From Chaetorhynchus papuensis (taxonomy: Eukaryota; Chordata; Aves; Passeriformes; Rhipiduridae): 64,000 nt of DNA. Both the position numbers and the translations under genes were made by a program. The number at the start of each line of letters is the position of its first letter. Positions within the stretch are counted from its first letter, which is position 1. Of this stretch, positions 1-11,682 are shown piece by piece. The notes below the pieces were generated by a model. That model saw only the letters and a program-made list of their open reading frames with translations, ran no database searches and was not told the origin of the DNA. Location: positions 68,033 through 132,032 of the forward strand of contig VWYX01001327.1 in the NCBI GenBank assembly GCA_013396525.1, read 5' to 3'.

Positions 1-2346
1 AGGCTTCCAGGAAGCCATGCAGGGCCTACTGACAGACTGCCATAAAATACTTAATGGCTGTTTAATAGCTCAGATACAGAAAAGATGCTCCATTTTGTCT
101 GCTGCTCTGCGGAAATTTACTGAGACCACACACAATGTGCAGAGCTGTCACATAAGAAAACACTTCCATTGTTTTCCTTTGGTCCCACTCAAAAAAGGCA
201 GTTAACAGAAATATAATTTTATACTTAGCAGTGAAAGAGAACACCCCTAGAGAAAGGGGAATAATCCCAGCTAGACAGGCTTGTCACTGCTCTAAACAAG
301 AGGTGCCACTGAATGCATATCACCTGTGTCTGTGGGTTACTCAGCCTCTTCTACAGTGCAGCACAGACACACCCTCATCCCCCATGCTCTCATCTCCACC
401 AAGGAGCAGGACACAGCTGTACTGCTGGGTCACTGAGCTAATGGTGTCTGTGCTCATCCAGCCTCCAAAACTCTAATTTCCATTGCTCATGGGAAAAAAA
501 TGCTTTCTGTATTCTTCTCAGCAAGAAGAAAAAGTTTTCTCCAAAATATGCCAGTACATTTTTCAAATTGTATTTTAAAACTCTTCTTATAAACAGGACA
601 TTGCCTCTGATTTACAGATGACCAACCACTTCTTTATACTCTCTGATATCTTCTTATAGGAAGAATTCTTATTAGGAGTGAATTCAAGAGGGGATTGTGG
701 CCTGAAGAGAGCTTTGATCTTCTTTTGGCAGTACAGACACTGATGAGAAAATAATACACACCTCTGGCTGTGTAGGCACAGAAGTCCAACAGCTGGGAGT
801 CACAGCAAAATGAAATTGAACACACAGCAAGTAGAAGATGTGTTTGGTAATGCTTTTCTCCTGGTCAGTCATTGCCAGGAAAGACAATTGTTGTATTTGG
901 TAACAATTCCCTGTATGTTTAGTTCTAACCTAGCCAGCATCACTAATGTCATCTTTTATATTGCTACAGGTGACCTTCTCTTCAATCCCTAAAATCCAAC
1001 AGGAAGGAATACAGGTTTTCGATAAGTGTTGCTTGAGTTACACTTTGTGAAGTGCAGAATTCAAGCTGTTTTCACACTATGCCTAGGTGCATGATCCATG
1101 AAATATTTAATTAATGTTTATACATGGACGTTTGGTTAGTCATTAACTGCATTCCCATCTGATTGAGATCCAGGAATGAGAATATTTCCAGAAAGTTGTG
1201 TTTTAAGTCCAGACTGCCAAATAATTTTTTTTTAATAAAGATTGGAAGAGAAATAGAATTATAACCGATCTCAATTCATTTTTATTTTCCAAAATGAAGA
1301 CAAAACCAAAGAAGCAATCTTGAATGAATGTGTGAAAATAATCATATTTGCAGCCTTTTGAATGCTAAAAAGCGTAAAATGCATGGACTGAAACATTGCT
1401 CTGTGGAGGACCTGGTTCATTCTCCATGTCATCCTGTTGTTCCCAACTCCCAATGTCATACACCTGTCCCTCAGGAATGGTGACATTCATTGGCAGTTTG
1501 ATTACAAGATGCTACTGGGAGCCATTCCCATGACGCTAGTTACAACTCCCTAGGCTAGAGAAATGCAATACAACACAAAATCAGAAACTTCTCAGTAGAA
1601 AGGCAGTGTGACTGCCTGGGCTGGGTGACGAATCCAAGCTTCCTCTCACACCTGCAGCCCCAGGACACATGGGGCGAGGCAGTGATGAAGAGAAATGAGC
1701 TCAAGGCATACCCACCAAGTGAGCAATTCCTCTCGTTTCCCAGAAGCCACCTGCAGTAGCAAAGGCCACTGGTCTACTCTGGCAAATAGGGACTACTTCT
1801 TTTTCGCAAATGAAAGGCTGAGATTCAAACCATGCAAAAATAAAATGCAAACCTTAGATCACAAAAGGAATCTCATGACAAACATGCATGCTCATTGTGA
1901 CATATATTTCCAAGAAAGTAAATTCCATTCAATGGACAGCAAGACAATTTTCTCTACAGCGCTGCATTATGGCAGCAATGTTCCTCTCCTTGGAACAAAT
2001 ATGAAATGCTCTGACAAGATTTGAAACATTAAAAAAAAAATCTTTGAACAGTCACAGAAAACAAAACCCTAATGTGTTGAGCTTCAAACCTTAAGCTCTT
2101 TCAGCCACCTGGGTCCTATTTCAGCAGGCTTCTTCCTTTGAAACCTATTTGTCAAACACAGTGTAGCTACCAGGTGTAAGATCAGACCAGGTGTCACTGA
2201 ACCTCAGGCAGCTTTTGCTGTAGCTCAGAAGGGCTGCATTGACCCCAGCAGACTGTTTTCCTCCTTACCCAAATCTGCCTCAGGCCCAGACAGACAAACT
2301 GCTTTCAAGCGCCCTCTCATTAGGCACAGCCCAGAGCACCACTTAC
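1..2346 (-). other. KIF26B intron, 5' part (continues beyond the window)
   Basis: This is intron downstream of the switch II exon, beginning with the donor GTAAGT (read on the minus strand at 2346-2341). I searched for the expected next exon (remaining motor, ESKL...RESLG) and did not see it, so it lies beyond position 1. No repeat family was recognised. A short poly-A tract occurs near 2031-2041. The small open frames on both strands show no family resemblance. Confidence 0.8.
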
Positions 2347-2506
2347 TTGTAGGGGATGTGTTTGCTTCCATTGACAAGGGCGAGGATGACATTGCCCAGC
2401 GCTGGCAGGGAGAGACAGAGGCCAGAACTCCCCTCGCGGCTTTTGCTGAGCACTTTCACGCAGCTGCCCAGGTCAATAAGGTGCAAGCGGCTGCGACCTC
2501 CGGACA
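2347..2506 (-). CDS. KIF26B: KIF26B internal exon: switch II and helix 4 of motor
   Basis: This 160-bp exon completes Met311, adds 52 codons (312-363) and leaves two bases (AA) of a Lys codon. It opens SGGRSRLHLIDLGSCVKVL, the KIF26 version of the kinesin switch II motif (LVDLAGSE), with DLGSC lacking the canonical Gly-Ser-Glu order. It continues LCLSLPALGNVILALVNG and ends KHIPY plus AA. The helix-4 motif in kinesins is normally SLSALG; here residue 345 is Pro (codon at 2403-2405). The acceptor is tttacggcag and the donor CTACAA|GTAAGT. The next exon, expected to start with the rest of Lys and then ESKL, is beyond position 1. The Met codon visible just upstream in this frame (2547-2549) is intronic. 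Confidence 0.96.
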
Positions 2507-5500
2507 CTGCCGTAAACAAAGAAAGCAGACAGTTAGTGTGGGCCTCCAAAAGCAGCTTCCCAGGAGAGCAAAAGACTCACCATGACTTGTGAAGAGGAAA
2601 CAGCCCAGAAGCCTTCCCCAATTCCTGTTAGCAGACACAGCTGTAGGGGTCCTGCTAACGCCCTGTCAGCCTTCGTGGCTGTACATTGCTGTACATGGCT
2701 GTACATTGTTGCCTACTCCACACATGCTTAAAAATTGCTGAGTACTCATCTGCTCCTGGAGGCTTCACTCTGTGAGAGTCACCAATGTGACCATATTTTT
2801 TTAAATATAGCTCTATTAGCCTGTTCCTGAGTTGGCTCTGTTTCTCTCTCTGTCACTACTGTTTCTCTCTCTGGGAAATACAGGCTGGGAATTTCTGCTT
2901 AGTGAGTAAGGATACTTCTCTTATTTTTCTCATCCTGAATATATATCTTAAGAAGTACCTGTGGCATCTGTGGGATGTTCAATTTTTCTTCAAGCCTATA
3001 TTCTTTCACAGTATCATTTCAGCTAAGAAAAGGTTTGCCATGCCACAGGTGATGGATTGTCAAGAAGCACCTCTGTTCTAAAAACAGTTTCTGTAAAACT
3101 GGCAATAGATCTTTATGGTTTTTTTCTTGTTTACTCTGTATCAACACACTACTTTGAGAGTGAAAAGATGCTACCATTGAAACACCAAGATTAATAGATA
3201 TTTGCTCTCTTTAAAAGTCTATGGTTCCTTATGAATCCAGCATGGGAAATATGTGGACTTTACAGAAGTGCTTCTAGCTCTCTACTGTCTCAAGACAATT
3301 TCCTAGCTGAGTTTTTTGCGTCTGATCTCGGACCACTCCTCCCCATTCTCAAGAGCTAGTTTAGAAGCAGTCTGTAGGAAAAGGGAGTTTTGTTACTAGG
3401 ATCTTAATTCAAAAGGTAATAGCAATAGATGAAGACACAAACACACCTTAAAGAGCAGCAGAAATACTTTCACATCTGAGTTTACCTCTATGCAAGTTAA
3501 TTCACAGCGATTTTGACACAGGATCTCCACTTGCACATTTGGTGAGAAAAAAGAGAGAAGATGAAAGAAGACAGAAGACCTCCTATGAAAGTGTTTTATA
3601 GTATGGGATTTGAGAATAACATTCCAAAAATGCATTCAGTATCTCTGTCAACAATTGTTAAAATACAGTGACTTCTGCTGCTTTAAAGTCCTGTTAGTTC
3701 TTCAGCTATATCAGGTGTTAGGCAACACCAAACTTCTATGTATTCCCCTCACAAGAAAGTATCCACACACACTGTGGGCTCCTGCACTCAGTGGAAAAAG
3801 TTAGGCTGCCTTGAGGAACCAATAAGGCATCTGCACCTCTGAGCTGATCATGGAGGACCTTTGTATCCCATCTAAGCGTCCTTAAAACCCTTAAAATTAA
3901 AGAGTCCCTGAGTCCTCTAAGATCACTATCCTCAGAAGGCTGAAATTACCTTACTTGAGTGACTCCCAATCATTTACTTAGAAAAAACAAAGAAATGCAT
4001 TTAGTTGCTACTGCAAATGACTGTAGGTGATTTCACTGAATCATATATAATAAATATTTCTGTTGCTAAGATTACCAGATGTCAGGGAAACAAAAGAAAA
4101 TGGAAGAAGTCACTGCCTTTCAAAAGCTCAGTCATATTGTTTCCACATATACTCCTATTATACAGCTTGAGGAAATCCAGAATAAGGTAACTTACTGGTT
4201 GTTTCTTTCTTATTTAATTTACACATTGAAGTAACATTTTTAAGATTGTAGATCCACTTGATTGATCTGAAAATGAAGTAATTTGTTAGGCAAGTTCTCC
4301 ACTAATGTGCCTGACTACTATAGAGGAAAGAAGTGGAACATCCTAACACTTGTTTTTTTGTCTATGGTCACAGAGATTTTGCAGAGCTGACAGCTGAAAA
4401 ATGACAGTGAGCCAGTTCTGCCACAATGTCATTTATTTCAATGGTGCTAAGCCTGCTTTATGACATTCCTGGTAATGAATCTAACAAGGAGGTAAGTACA
4501 GTACCAATGCCTTATTCTAACAGTCATTTTTTACCAAAATCACACATTCGCCAGCCCTTTAACCTCTTATCATTTAGAAGCTGTGTTTCTTTTTTTCCCC
4601 CCCTTCTTCCTATCCTTTTTTAATCCTGTTACTGGAATCTATATATCTCCACTATCTTCTTGGGGTTTTTTTTCCAAGAAGTCCTTCATTACAGCAGGAG
4701 ACAGTGATAATCACTCGGCGCCCTTTCTGAGCAGCTGGAATTCCCCCTCATTCAATTATCAGTGGGATCTGACCTTGCCTAGCTTGTAAGGCCAGTCAGA
4801 TATGGGAACTTGAAGACAGGAGTAGGGTATGGCCACGAGACAAAGATATAACTAGAGGCAGTGGGCAAAGCATGCTGTATTCTAATCTAACAGGATCATG
4901 TCTGCTTTTTTTGAAATTATAGCCACAAGAAAATAATATTTTCCCTTTTATTAATGGTATTTGAAAGTAGTAGAAAAGGACCATGTGTACATGTACTTTC
5001 GTGTACTAAAAAAGTAGGGAGCATTAAATAATTGCAATAATTATTCCCTCAAAATCAGCCATTTTATTCCTAGAAACCAGTCTGTTTGAGCATTCGCTGT
5101 CTTCCTTTCCACCGCAGGGTGGTTAATTAATAAACCTTTAGTTAATTGAGATTTCTGCCTGCCAATTCCACAGGGGTTATTACTTAAACACATGCAAGCC
5201 ACATTTCCATTTAGAGCAACTTTCTGGTTTTCTCTCTTGTAAGTACAGTCAATGCAAATTTTCTTCATTTAAACATTAGACATTAATATTGCAGTGGTGA
5301 TCACCCACTACACATCATGCCTTTGCAATCTATGCCTTATTACCAATAACCTATGCAGAGCCAGGAGCTGAAACATATGCTGTTTCTGCAGAATTGCTTA
5401 AGCCCATGAATTTAAAGAAGCAGATATCTCTGGTGTCTTTCAAACAAACATTTTTCCCTGTAAAAAATGATTATTTCGAAAAAAGAACTTTAATGTCACA

Positions 5501-6358
5501 ATTTTCTTTTTCAAGCAGGGGCGCTTCTTATATTATACAAATCTTTTATCATTGGAATTTACTAAAAAAACCCCTCTCTGTATATCTGCAGTCATAAACA
5601 ATTTGGGAGACTTGAAACAGAAGACAAATATAATAAAAAATATAAATGATGTGAGAAAAAATAAAGCTTTGAAAATTACAGAAATATATATGTAGATATG
5701 GAAGCGCCTTTTCCTCATTTAAAAGTGGGATGTGGAAATAAAGACAAAAGCCAGTGAAAGCACACATGGCAAAGAGAGGGAGCAAGCCTATTTGAAAAAT
5801 CCAGACCCTTTACAAAGAACTACGAGAGTCCTTTGCACACACATAGTTGGGCCAGCAACTAGAATATCATGTATCTCCAAGAAAGGGTATAGTTCATGGG
5901 TTGTCAACATCAGCTTCCCAGTTTATGGATTGCCAGCATCAGCTTCTGCACACACTGCCCTATTTAGGTGCCAAAGAGGAACAGTTAACATAAGGATGGC
6001 AAGGAATTCCAGTCACCACAATATTTTAATCCGTGACCTCAATGCTATCTGTAAAGATAATAACAAAAACCAATTTGGAAAGCACCTGTGTTTTTTTCAG
6101 ATACAGAGGCCCTCACAGGGCTGAGAACTGCCAGTATCTCCACAAGAGCAACTGAACTGACAAATGATGGTAATAATCCCCAGTGGCCTTCAATGGCCTT
6201 TGGTGGGTGTTCACCAGGCACGTGCACATTCTGTTGGTATGAGTGGCCCCACTCCATGCTGAATGGAGAACCAGTTTTCACCACTAAAGAACATTGTTTG
6301 AAGGGCCAGTTTCCAGGCAGGCCTGAAGGAGACAGAGAGGAGGAAGAGGAGAGCTTAC
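2507..6358 (-). other. KIF26B intron (3.9 kb) between the switch I and switch II exons
   Basis: This non-coding stretch is bounded by donor GTAAGC at 6358 and acceptor AG at 2508-2507. It contains a triplicated gctgtacat motif around 2679-2708 and two copies of a 15-base pyrimidine-rich unit at 2838-2852 and 2859-2873. Otherwise it is unremarkable AT-rich sequence. No exon or recognised mobile element was seen. Confidence 0.8.
2838..2873. repeat. Two copies of a 15-base pyrimidine-rich unit, 21-base period
   Basis: ctgtttctctctctg at 2838-2852 is repeated exactly at 2859-2873. Confidence 0.85.
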
Positions 6359-6542
6359 TTCCGCCTTTGCCGCTCTTCTCCATGCGGTACTGGTAGATGT
6401 GCAGGGTGAAGAGCATGTGGGAGTTGCGGTGATCCTCCTCATCGCAGTCCCGCTGGCTGCTGCGGCGGGAGGCGATGGCGGCATCCAGGAAGAAGGCGGC
6501 CTTCTCTGCCGTAGGGGCACGGAGCTCGCTCTGGTTCTGGAG
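6359..6542 (-). CDS. KIF26B: KIF26B internal exon: switch I region of motor
   Basis: This 184-bp exon has 61 codons plus one base (segment residues 250-310). It reads LQNQSELRAPTAEKAAFFL, then DAAIASRRSSQRDCDEEDH, then RNSHMLFTLHIYQYR, and ends EKSGKGG. In active kinesins the switch I motif is NxxSSRSH. Here a run of acidic residues (DCDEEDH, 281-287) precedes RNSH (288-291), so the switch is altered, as is typical of KIF26. The acceptor is ttaactgcag behind a pyrimidine tract and the donor GGA-A|GTAAGC. The leftover A joins TG of the next exon to make Met311. The exon is clearly more GC- and CpG-rich than the surrounding intron. Two long open frames overlapping it on the same strand in other frames are shadows. 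Confidence 0.96.
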
Positions 6543-9227
6543 CTGCAGTTAACACCAGGGAGAAAGGGCTGAGAAACTCCCGCACAGGTAAACAGCACCA
6601 GACAACCTCCTGCAGTCAACACACAGTGTGGATACACTGGCTTCTACTGGGACCGAAAAGGAGGAGGTGCCCAATGGAATGAGACACTCCCAACACGGGC
6701 AGTGGCAGTAACACGCCCTCCAGGAGCCCTCGTGGTTAGAAGTGGGAAAAAAAAATTGTGGAAGACGTGTCAATCTGAAACTCATCAGCTGGTGGAAAAC
6801 AGCAGTGGCAGGGCTGCGTGTTACCCTTCAGAAACTGCTGGAAGGAAGCAGTCCACAGATAAATCTCTAAATTAGCAGGATTGAAGTTTGTGCTCTGCCG
6901 CATGGAGTATGAGGAGCAGCACAGAGGAGAAGCCTCTTCCTTGCCCCTTCATACCACAAGTTTATTATGCACCTGCTCACAAGCCAGGGCAATCCATTAA
7001 ATGGAACAAGGCAGGTAAAGTACATACGTTCACATTTGCTGGACCTCAATCCCTGACACCAGCCTGCTCTTAACTCTCCAAAGGGACAGACAGCATAGGA
7101 GGGCAGATATTATTAACCCCTCCTAATGTTAGGAATGCATGCATGGTCATGGCACCTAGGATTATTTTGTCTGTGGAAGGGACAGGTGACCCTGCAATCT
7201 GATGGCATTAGTTTTGGCAGTACACAGAACCGGCCCACAGCCCATAGGAGAGACTTGTTTTGTCTGGCATAAAACCAGCAAGGAACTCCCCATTCACAGG
7301 GTTTGTTCCCCTGCTATACAGTATAGCTGATGGTTAAATTCTCCAAAAGATGGAACTTCTGTTTTCTCTTTGCGACCATTAACCAGCCTGAGGAGGAATA
7401 AAGCTGAGGCTGTGCGTGGAATTCGGTGACACAGCTGAAGGCTAAGCTCTCTCAGGAAATAGGGAAGGGGACAGGAAGTAGTTAACAAGGCCAGCAGAAG
7501 GCAGGCCAGTCTGTGGGCTGATCTCACTAATGTAAGCAACAAGAAAATGTGCATACTTGGAAAGCTCCAGTGACAGACAGTATGACATATGGTGATCATT
7601 CGTTTGCTATACACACTGCTGATTCTGCATATCTGTATGGCTGTAATATAATATCCTCCCTTCATCTGAGGATTTGGAGAATTCAGGTGTAGGACACATG
7701 ACTCCAGAATGTCGTGTAAGCACACACAAAAAGGCTTCTTTCCTTGCTGTTTAATTCAGTCTTTCACACTGCAGAGATACATAGGTGTCTCATGGAGCTA
7801 CCTCTTCTTCACTGATCTAAAATAATTCATTTTGTATATAGCTGTACTGTCTGTACCTGTATGAAAATAAGCTGCCATAATGGAATATTTATTATTATTA
7901 TTGCTATTGTGCTAAAATACCTTAGTAAAGAGCTAAGCTGTAAGGAGATGCTGGTTGTGACACAGTTATGTAACACATGCAACATACATATGTGAATTCA
8001 GATCTTAACTGAGCTATCCATCACCCCAGCGGGAGCTGTGCAGACTCGAGTCTCTCATATTTACTAGACTGCACCAGTAACTGGATACCAGAGGGTGAGA
8101 TCTCTTGCGATACAGTAAGTATTTCATAAAACACTAAAGTCAGGAGTTAAGTGAAAATGAGAACCTTAATTGTTATTTAAAATCAAAACAAAACTTTGTA
8201 GTCCTTAGGTAGAATGGAAAAGAATGGAAAATATGACCTAAGTGTGCCTAAAAAGCTTAAACCACAAAGAGATAAGACACTAAATTCATTACTTGCTGTT
8301 TAAAATCTCACAGTTCATGACTTGTGTGGATGTGAGTCATGATCTCTAGATGCTTGGAGCTGGATATAGGGTACATGACCCTGTAGGTCTGCTCCCTCCT
8401 CCCTCCATTCCCCACCCTGGAACAGGCAGGGTTCTGCAGGTTCTTGATAGAAGCAGCCTTTGCTTCTTTCAACCTGAAAGAATGTTTTCAAACTCCATCA
8501 CGTTCATTTGCTCTCTCTTCATCTATTCGTACAAAAAGCAGATTTACTCCCTCACAAGCAGCAAAATTAAAGAATAGGTCCTTTTTCCCCTCAGACCAAG
8601 AGGGAAGGGGAAATAGGGCTACTGAGAATTTCTCATGGTTATCCAGAAAATACGTGAGCCAGTTACTCATTCCTGCTAAAACTCCAAACCTGAGAAGAGT
8701 TTGAGCTTTTCTTGACTTGTCCAGCTCAGGAATTTACTTCTTGGCAGCAATTAATAAGTAGCAATTAATGCTCCCTACAACACTGCTAATGCAAATGCTA
8801 TAAAAAATGTAGTTTATAAAGAAATAAACAGCCATATTAATGGCCTACAGCTATTTTTGCAGTACTGTAAATATTTTAGCTTGTTGTTTTACAAAAGAGA
8901 GTGCAAAAAAGTGTTTTACACTTTTTTCTTTTCTTTTTTTTTAAGAATGAGGTAGATTTTTGTTTGCCCTGAATGTTTTCCCATTTTATTGCAAACACAA
9001 GCCCCTGCTCAATATCAGTTTTACCAGAGGTACAAATATTTAGGCCAGGAGAGCAGATGGCCCTGCAGCTGCAGGTCATAAAGTTCTTGCATGTTTTAAA
9101 GTAAACACTTTCAAGTCTATAAACTTTATGCTCTGGGTAGTTCTTGAATTTGAACGATCTCAATAGCTCAAAAAAAAAAAAAACGGTCATGTTACTTGTT
9201 TCAGTGTAAAATGAGACTTGGATTCAC
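6543..9227 (-). other. KIF26B intron (2.7 kb)
   Basis: This intron is bounded by donor GTGAAT at 9227 and acceptor AG at 6544-6543. It includes a short TTA/ATT repeat near 7887-7902, poly-pyrimidine tracts near 8928-8942, and a poly-A run at 9170-9183. A 143-codon open frame on the minus strand at 7294-7725 has no resemblance to any family I know and is not called. Confidence 0.78.
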
Positions 9228-9490
9228 CTGCATGCCACAAATGGGGTCTTCACAAAGGTAGACACCTGGGGACTGGCCATCTTGCAGGCTGCCTGTAGCC
9301 ACTTCTGACAACAGGTCTCTCAGATTTTCTTCCTTCCCCCACACTTCCACTGCAGAAATCCGGACTGAGAAGCGCGCTCCTGTCTTCTCCTTGCGTTCAT
9401 TGATCAACTTGAAGAGCCACGAGATGGCACAAGGAATTATGCCAAGGTTTTGCATGGAATCATCCTTCCCAATCATGGTGTATGACTTCC
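9228..9490 (-). CDS. KIF26B: KIF26B internal exon: second half of P-loop and central motor core
   Basis: This 263-bp exon completes Gly162 and adds 87 codons (segment residues 163-249). It opens with KSYTMIGKDDSMQNLGIIP, the KIF26 counterpart of GKTYTM-x-G...GIIPR in kinesins. It continues ISWLFKLINERKEKTG, then the beta-strand FSVRISAVEVWGKEENLRDL. The Y-N-E motif of conventional kinesins is here A-V-E. It ends VYLCEDPICGMQ. The acceptor is cctgacag and the donor CAG|GTGAAT. Both neighbours join in frame (split Gly on the 5' side, phase 0 on the 3' side). Close agreement with KIF26B as I recall it (INERKEKTGARFSVR, ICG-x-QLQNQ) separates it from KIF26A. Confidence 0.96.
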
Positions 9491-11588
9491 CTGTCAGGAG
9501 TGGGGAGATGAAGAAAATATAATATCATTCCCAGGACCTTCACAGCCTTCTGCCAAGAGAGATTATCCTGCACAGCTTCATGAAAACAACTTCACTACAA
9601 CAAGGACAGTCAGCAATGGGAAAATACAGGCAGGCAGACAAAGAGGACATGGAAAATGCAGATGAAATCTTGAGCTGCTTTCAAAAATCATTACCTCATG
9701 CATTCCCCTGACATCTCCCATTCCCAAGGCGGGGTGCTGCAGGCCCCCACCTTGCAATGCTGCTGCGTCTGATGTGGGTGAATCATGGAGGAAATTGAGC
9801 AGAGTAGGAGTGCCATGGTCTCTAGAAACCTCTGCTTTAAATACTGTAAGTGTGGTATTCTTTCAATACCATTTTACTTCAAAGCACTAGATTATATTTC
9901 AAATGCTGAGTTGGGATTGACATTAACTTGGTCCCAGAATGATTCAGATGTAATTTCATTCGGAAAAAAAACCCCAAAACCAACCAGGTATACACTCAAT
10001 CACTTGGTGCAGAAGTGGGTCCACAACAATTAATATTTCATCTGAGTCAAAAGCATCCTCTGGTTTGGTATTGTTTAACTCTTCAGTTATAGCTCTGGCT
10101 TTTCTTTGCTGTAAAATTTTGCTGATTCACAACAGAAACACCTTACACTGCTTTAGGTGTCACTACATACAATGTTTTTAGAGAAGTTTTCTAAAGCTCC
10201 TAAATTTAAAAGTGAAATGATAAAGGTATACATCCTTTCAGGCAAGTACTTGTGGCTTCTTTACTTTGTTTCATTTCTTATGCTGAATCTATGTGGAAAA
10301 AGATCAGTGAGGAGAGTACTTCTATGCACATGTCTGTGTCAAGGTCTGGGTATGTCCATAGTTTGTGGAATGGTGGTGGTGCTGTTAACAAAGCAACTGC
10401 AGAGGCTCAACTCGTGCTTCAGGAAAACCCCAGCTAGGATACCTCTCTAAAGAACATGTAGCACTTGTGAGATGCTGTTTACTGGTGGCTTCCTTTTCCG
10501 TCTCATGTGCAATCTTGTGTTTGGCAGGTCACAGGGGGGTTAAACATCTAAGAGCTCATCCTAGTGCTGCTCCTGCCTGGTCCAGAGGGGCCTACTGGTG
10601 TAACTGGACTGGCAACCTGCTCCATTCACTGTACCAGACCTGGCTGCGTTGCAGCATTCAGCGCTCTCCAGGTTTTGTTGCCTATAATTTGGGATAGTCA
10701 TAGCCTGATACAGCTTGATCTTCTTTACCACCTGCAAAACTGAATTATCCTTTTAAGTTATATGTGTCCATCTGTGTTTCTTTGAGACAGTAAAGAATGG
10801 AGATCATTGCACACATGCAATAAACCCCTCTCCATTCAAGAGACAGTACTTTCAAAATAAAATTAGATAAGCATGAACAAAACATATGATTACTCTCAAA
10901 ATCCAGTTATTTCAGAAGAATAGTGTGCTAATGATGATGATTCTCCATTTTATTGTCCTTCCATGAATACCTGAAATGCTACTGAAGCATGTCCAAAGTG
11001 TGAGTTTTGATCCATCAGTAACATTCAGTTAACCATTAGAATAAGATTTGTTGCAGTCACGGTAGGAAGAAGTCAGTAATGAGTGAATTGTCTAATCAGG
11101 GAATAGAGTATAAATCAAACTATTTGAGTGCCCAGTCACAGCACTTGAAGAGTCATCACAAACACCAAGTACTTGAGTGAACACTCACAGCCTTTACACA
11201 GCTTGATAAAAGTGGTGTTTGGGCAAACCCTCACTAACACCAAGCACATCTGTAAAACTGCAGAGCACTGTTGGACCATTCATTAACGACTGAAGACAAC
11301 GCAAGACAAAATTGCTATAGTATTTAAGGGATGGAATGAAGCAATAATTCAAAGGCAACTTCTGTTTCAAAGAGCATGCTGTCCAACATTTACACAATAA
11401 GCGAAGTGAATAGATGTGTAAGCAAGGGGTGAATATGTAGAACAAGATCATGCACAGTGTACTACTTTCAAATACAATTAATATACACAGACAAATGAAA
11501 GTTTGTTTTACTTAATCTAATAGACTAGCAATCCTGGGTTAAAAATACTCATTTTGCTGCTTGAGTAGGGAAATTTAGCAATACCAAC
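9491..11588 (-). other. KIF26B intron (2.1 kb) splitting the P-loop
   Basis: This intron starts with the weak donor GTTGGT at 11588 and ends with acceptor AG at 9492-9491. It interrupts the codon for the P-loop Gly. No repeats or extra exons were recognised. The open frames at 10157-10450 and 10467-10697 look like chance. Confidence 0.8.
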
Positions 11589-11682
11589 CAAGCTTGGCAT
11601 GACCAAAGCAGAACACGCAGCCATCTGCCCCATTGACCACTGACTGGATCACCTCAGCCACAGTCCCAGCACATACTTCAGC
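11589..11682 (-). CDS. KIF26B: KIF26B internal exon: first half of degenerate P-loop
   Basis: This 94-bp exon has 31 codons plus one base (segment residues 131-161 and the first base of Gly162). It is too short to show as a long open frame and was found by reading the minus strand between its neighbours. It begins [16 protein letters not shown] and ends [10 protein letters not shown] plus G. This is the kinesin helix before the nucleotide pocket and the start of the P-loop. Ordinary kinesins have GQTGSGKT here; this gene reads GHAKLG|KS, lacking the canonical Thr and Ser residues. That fits the family's reported lack of ATPase-driven motility. The acceptor is a strong pyrimidine tract with ctgtgacag. 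The donor is CTTG|GTTGGT, weak because of T at +3 and G at +4, but it is the only one that keeps the frame. Confidence 0.95.

Noticed and set aside
1..2346. Search for the next KIF26B exon (rest of motor)
   Set aside because: No minus-strand segment encodes the expected continuation; the exon must lie outside the window.
6284..6637. 117-codon minus-strand frame over the switch I exon
   Set aside because: Different reading frame from the conserved KIF26B exon; a shadow.
7294..7725. 143-codon minus-strand open frame inside a KIF26B intron
   Set aside because: No family resemblance, and not bounded by plausible splice sites joining KIF26B.
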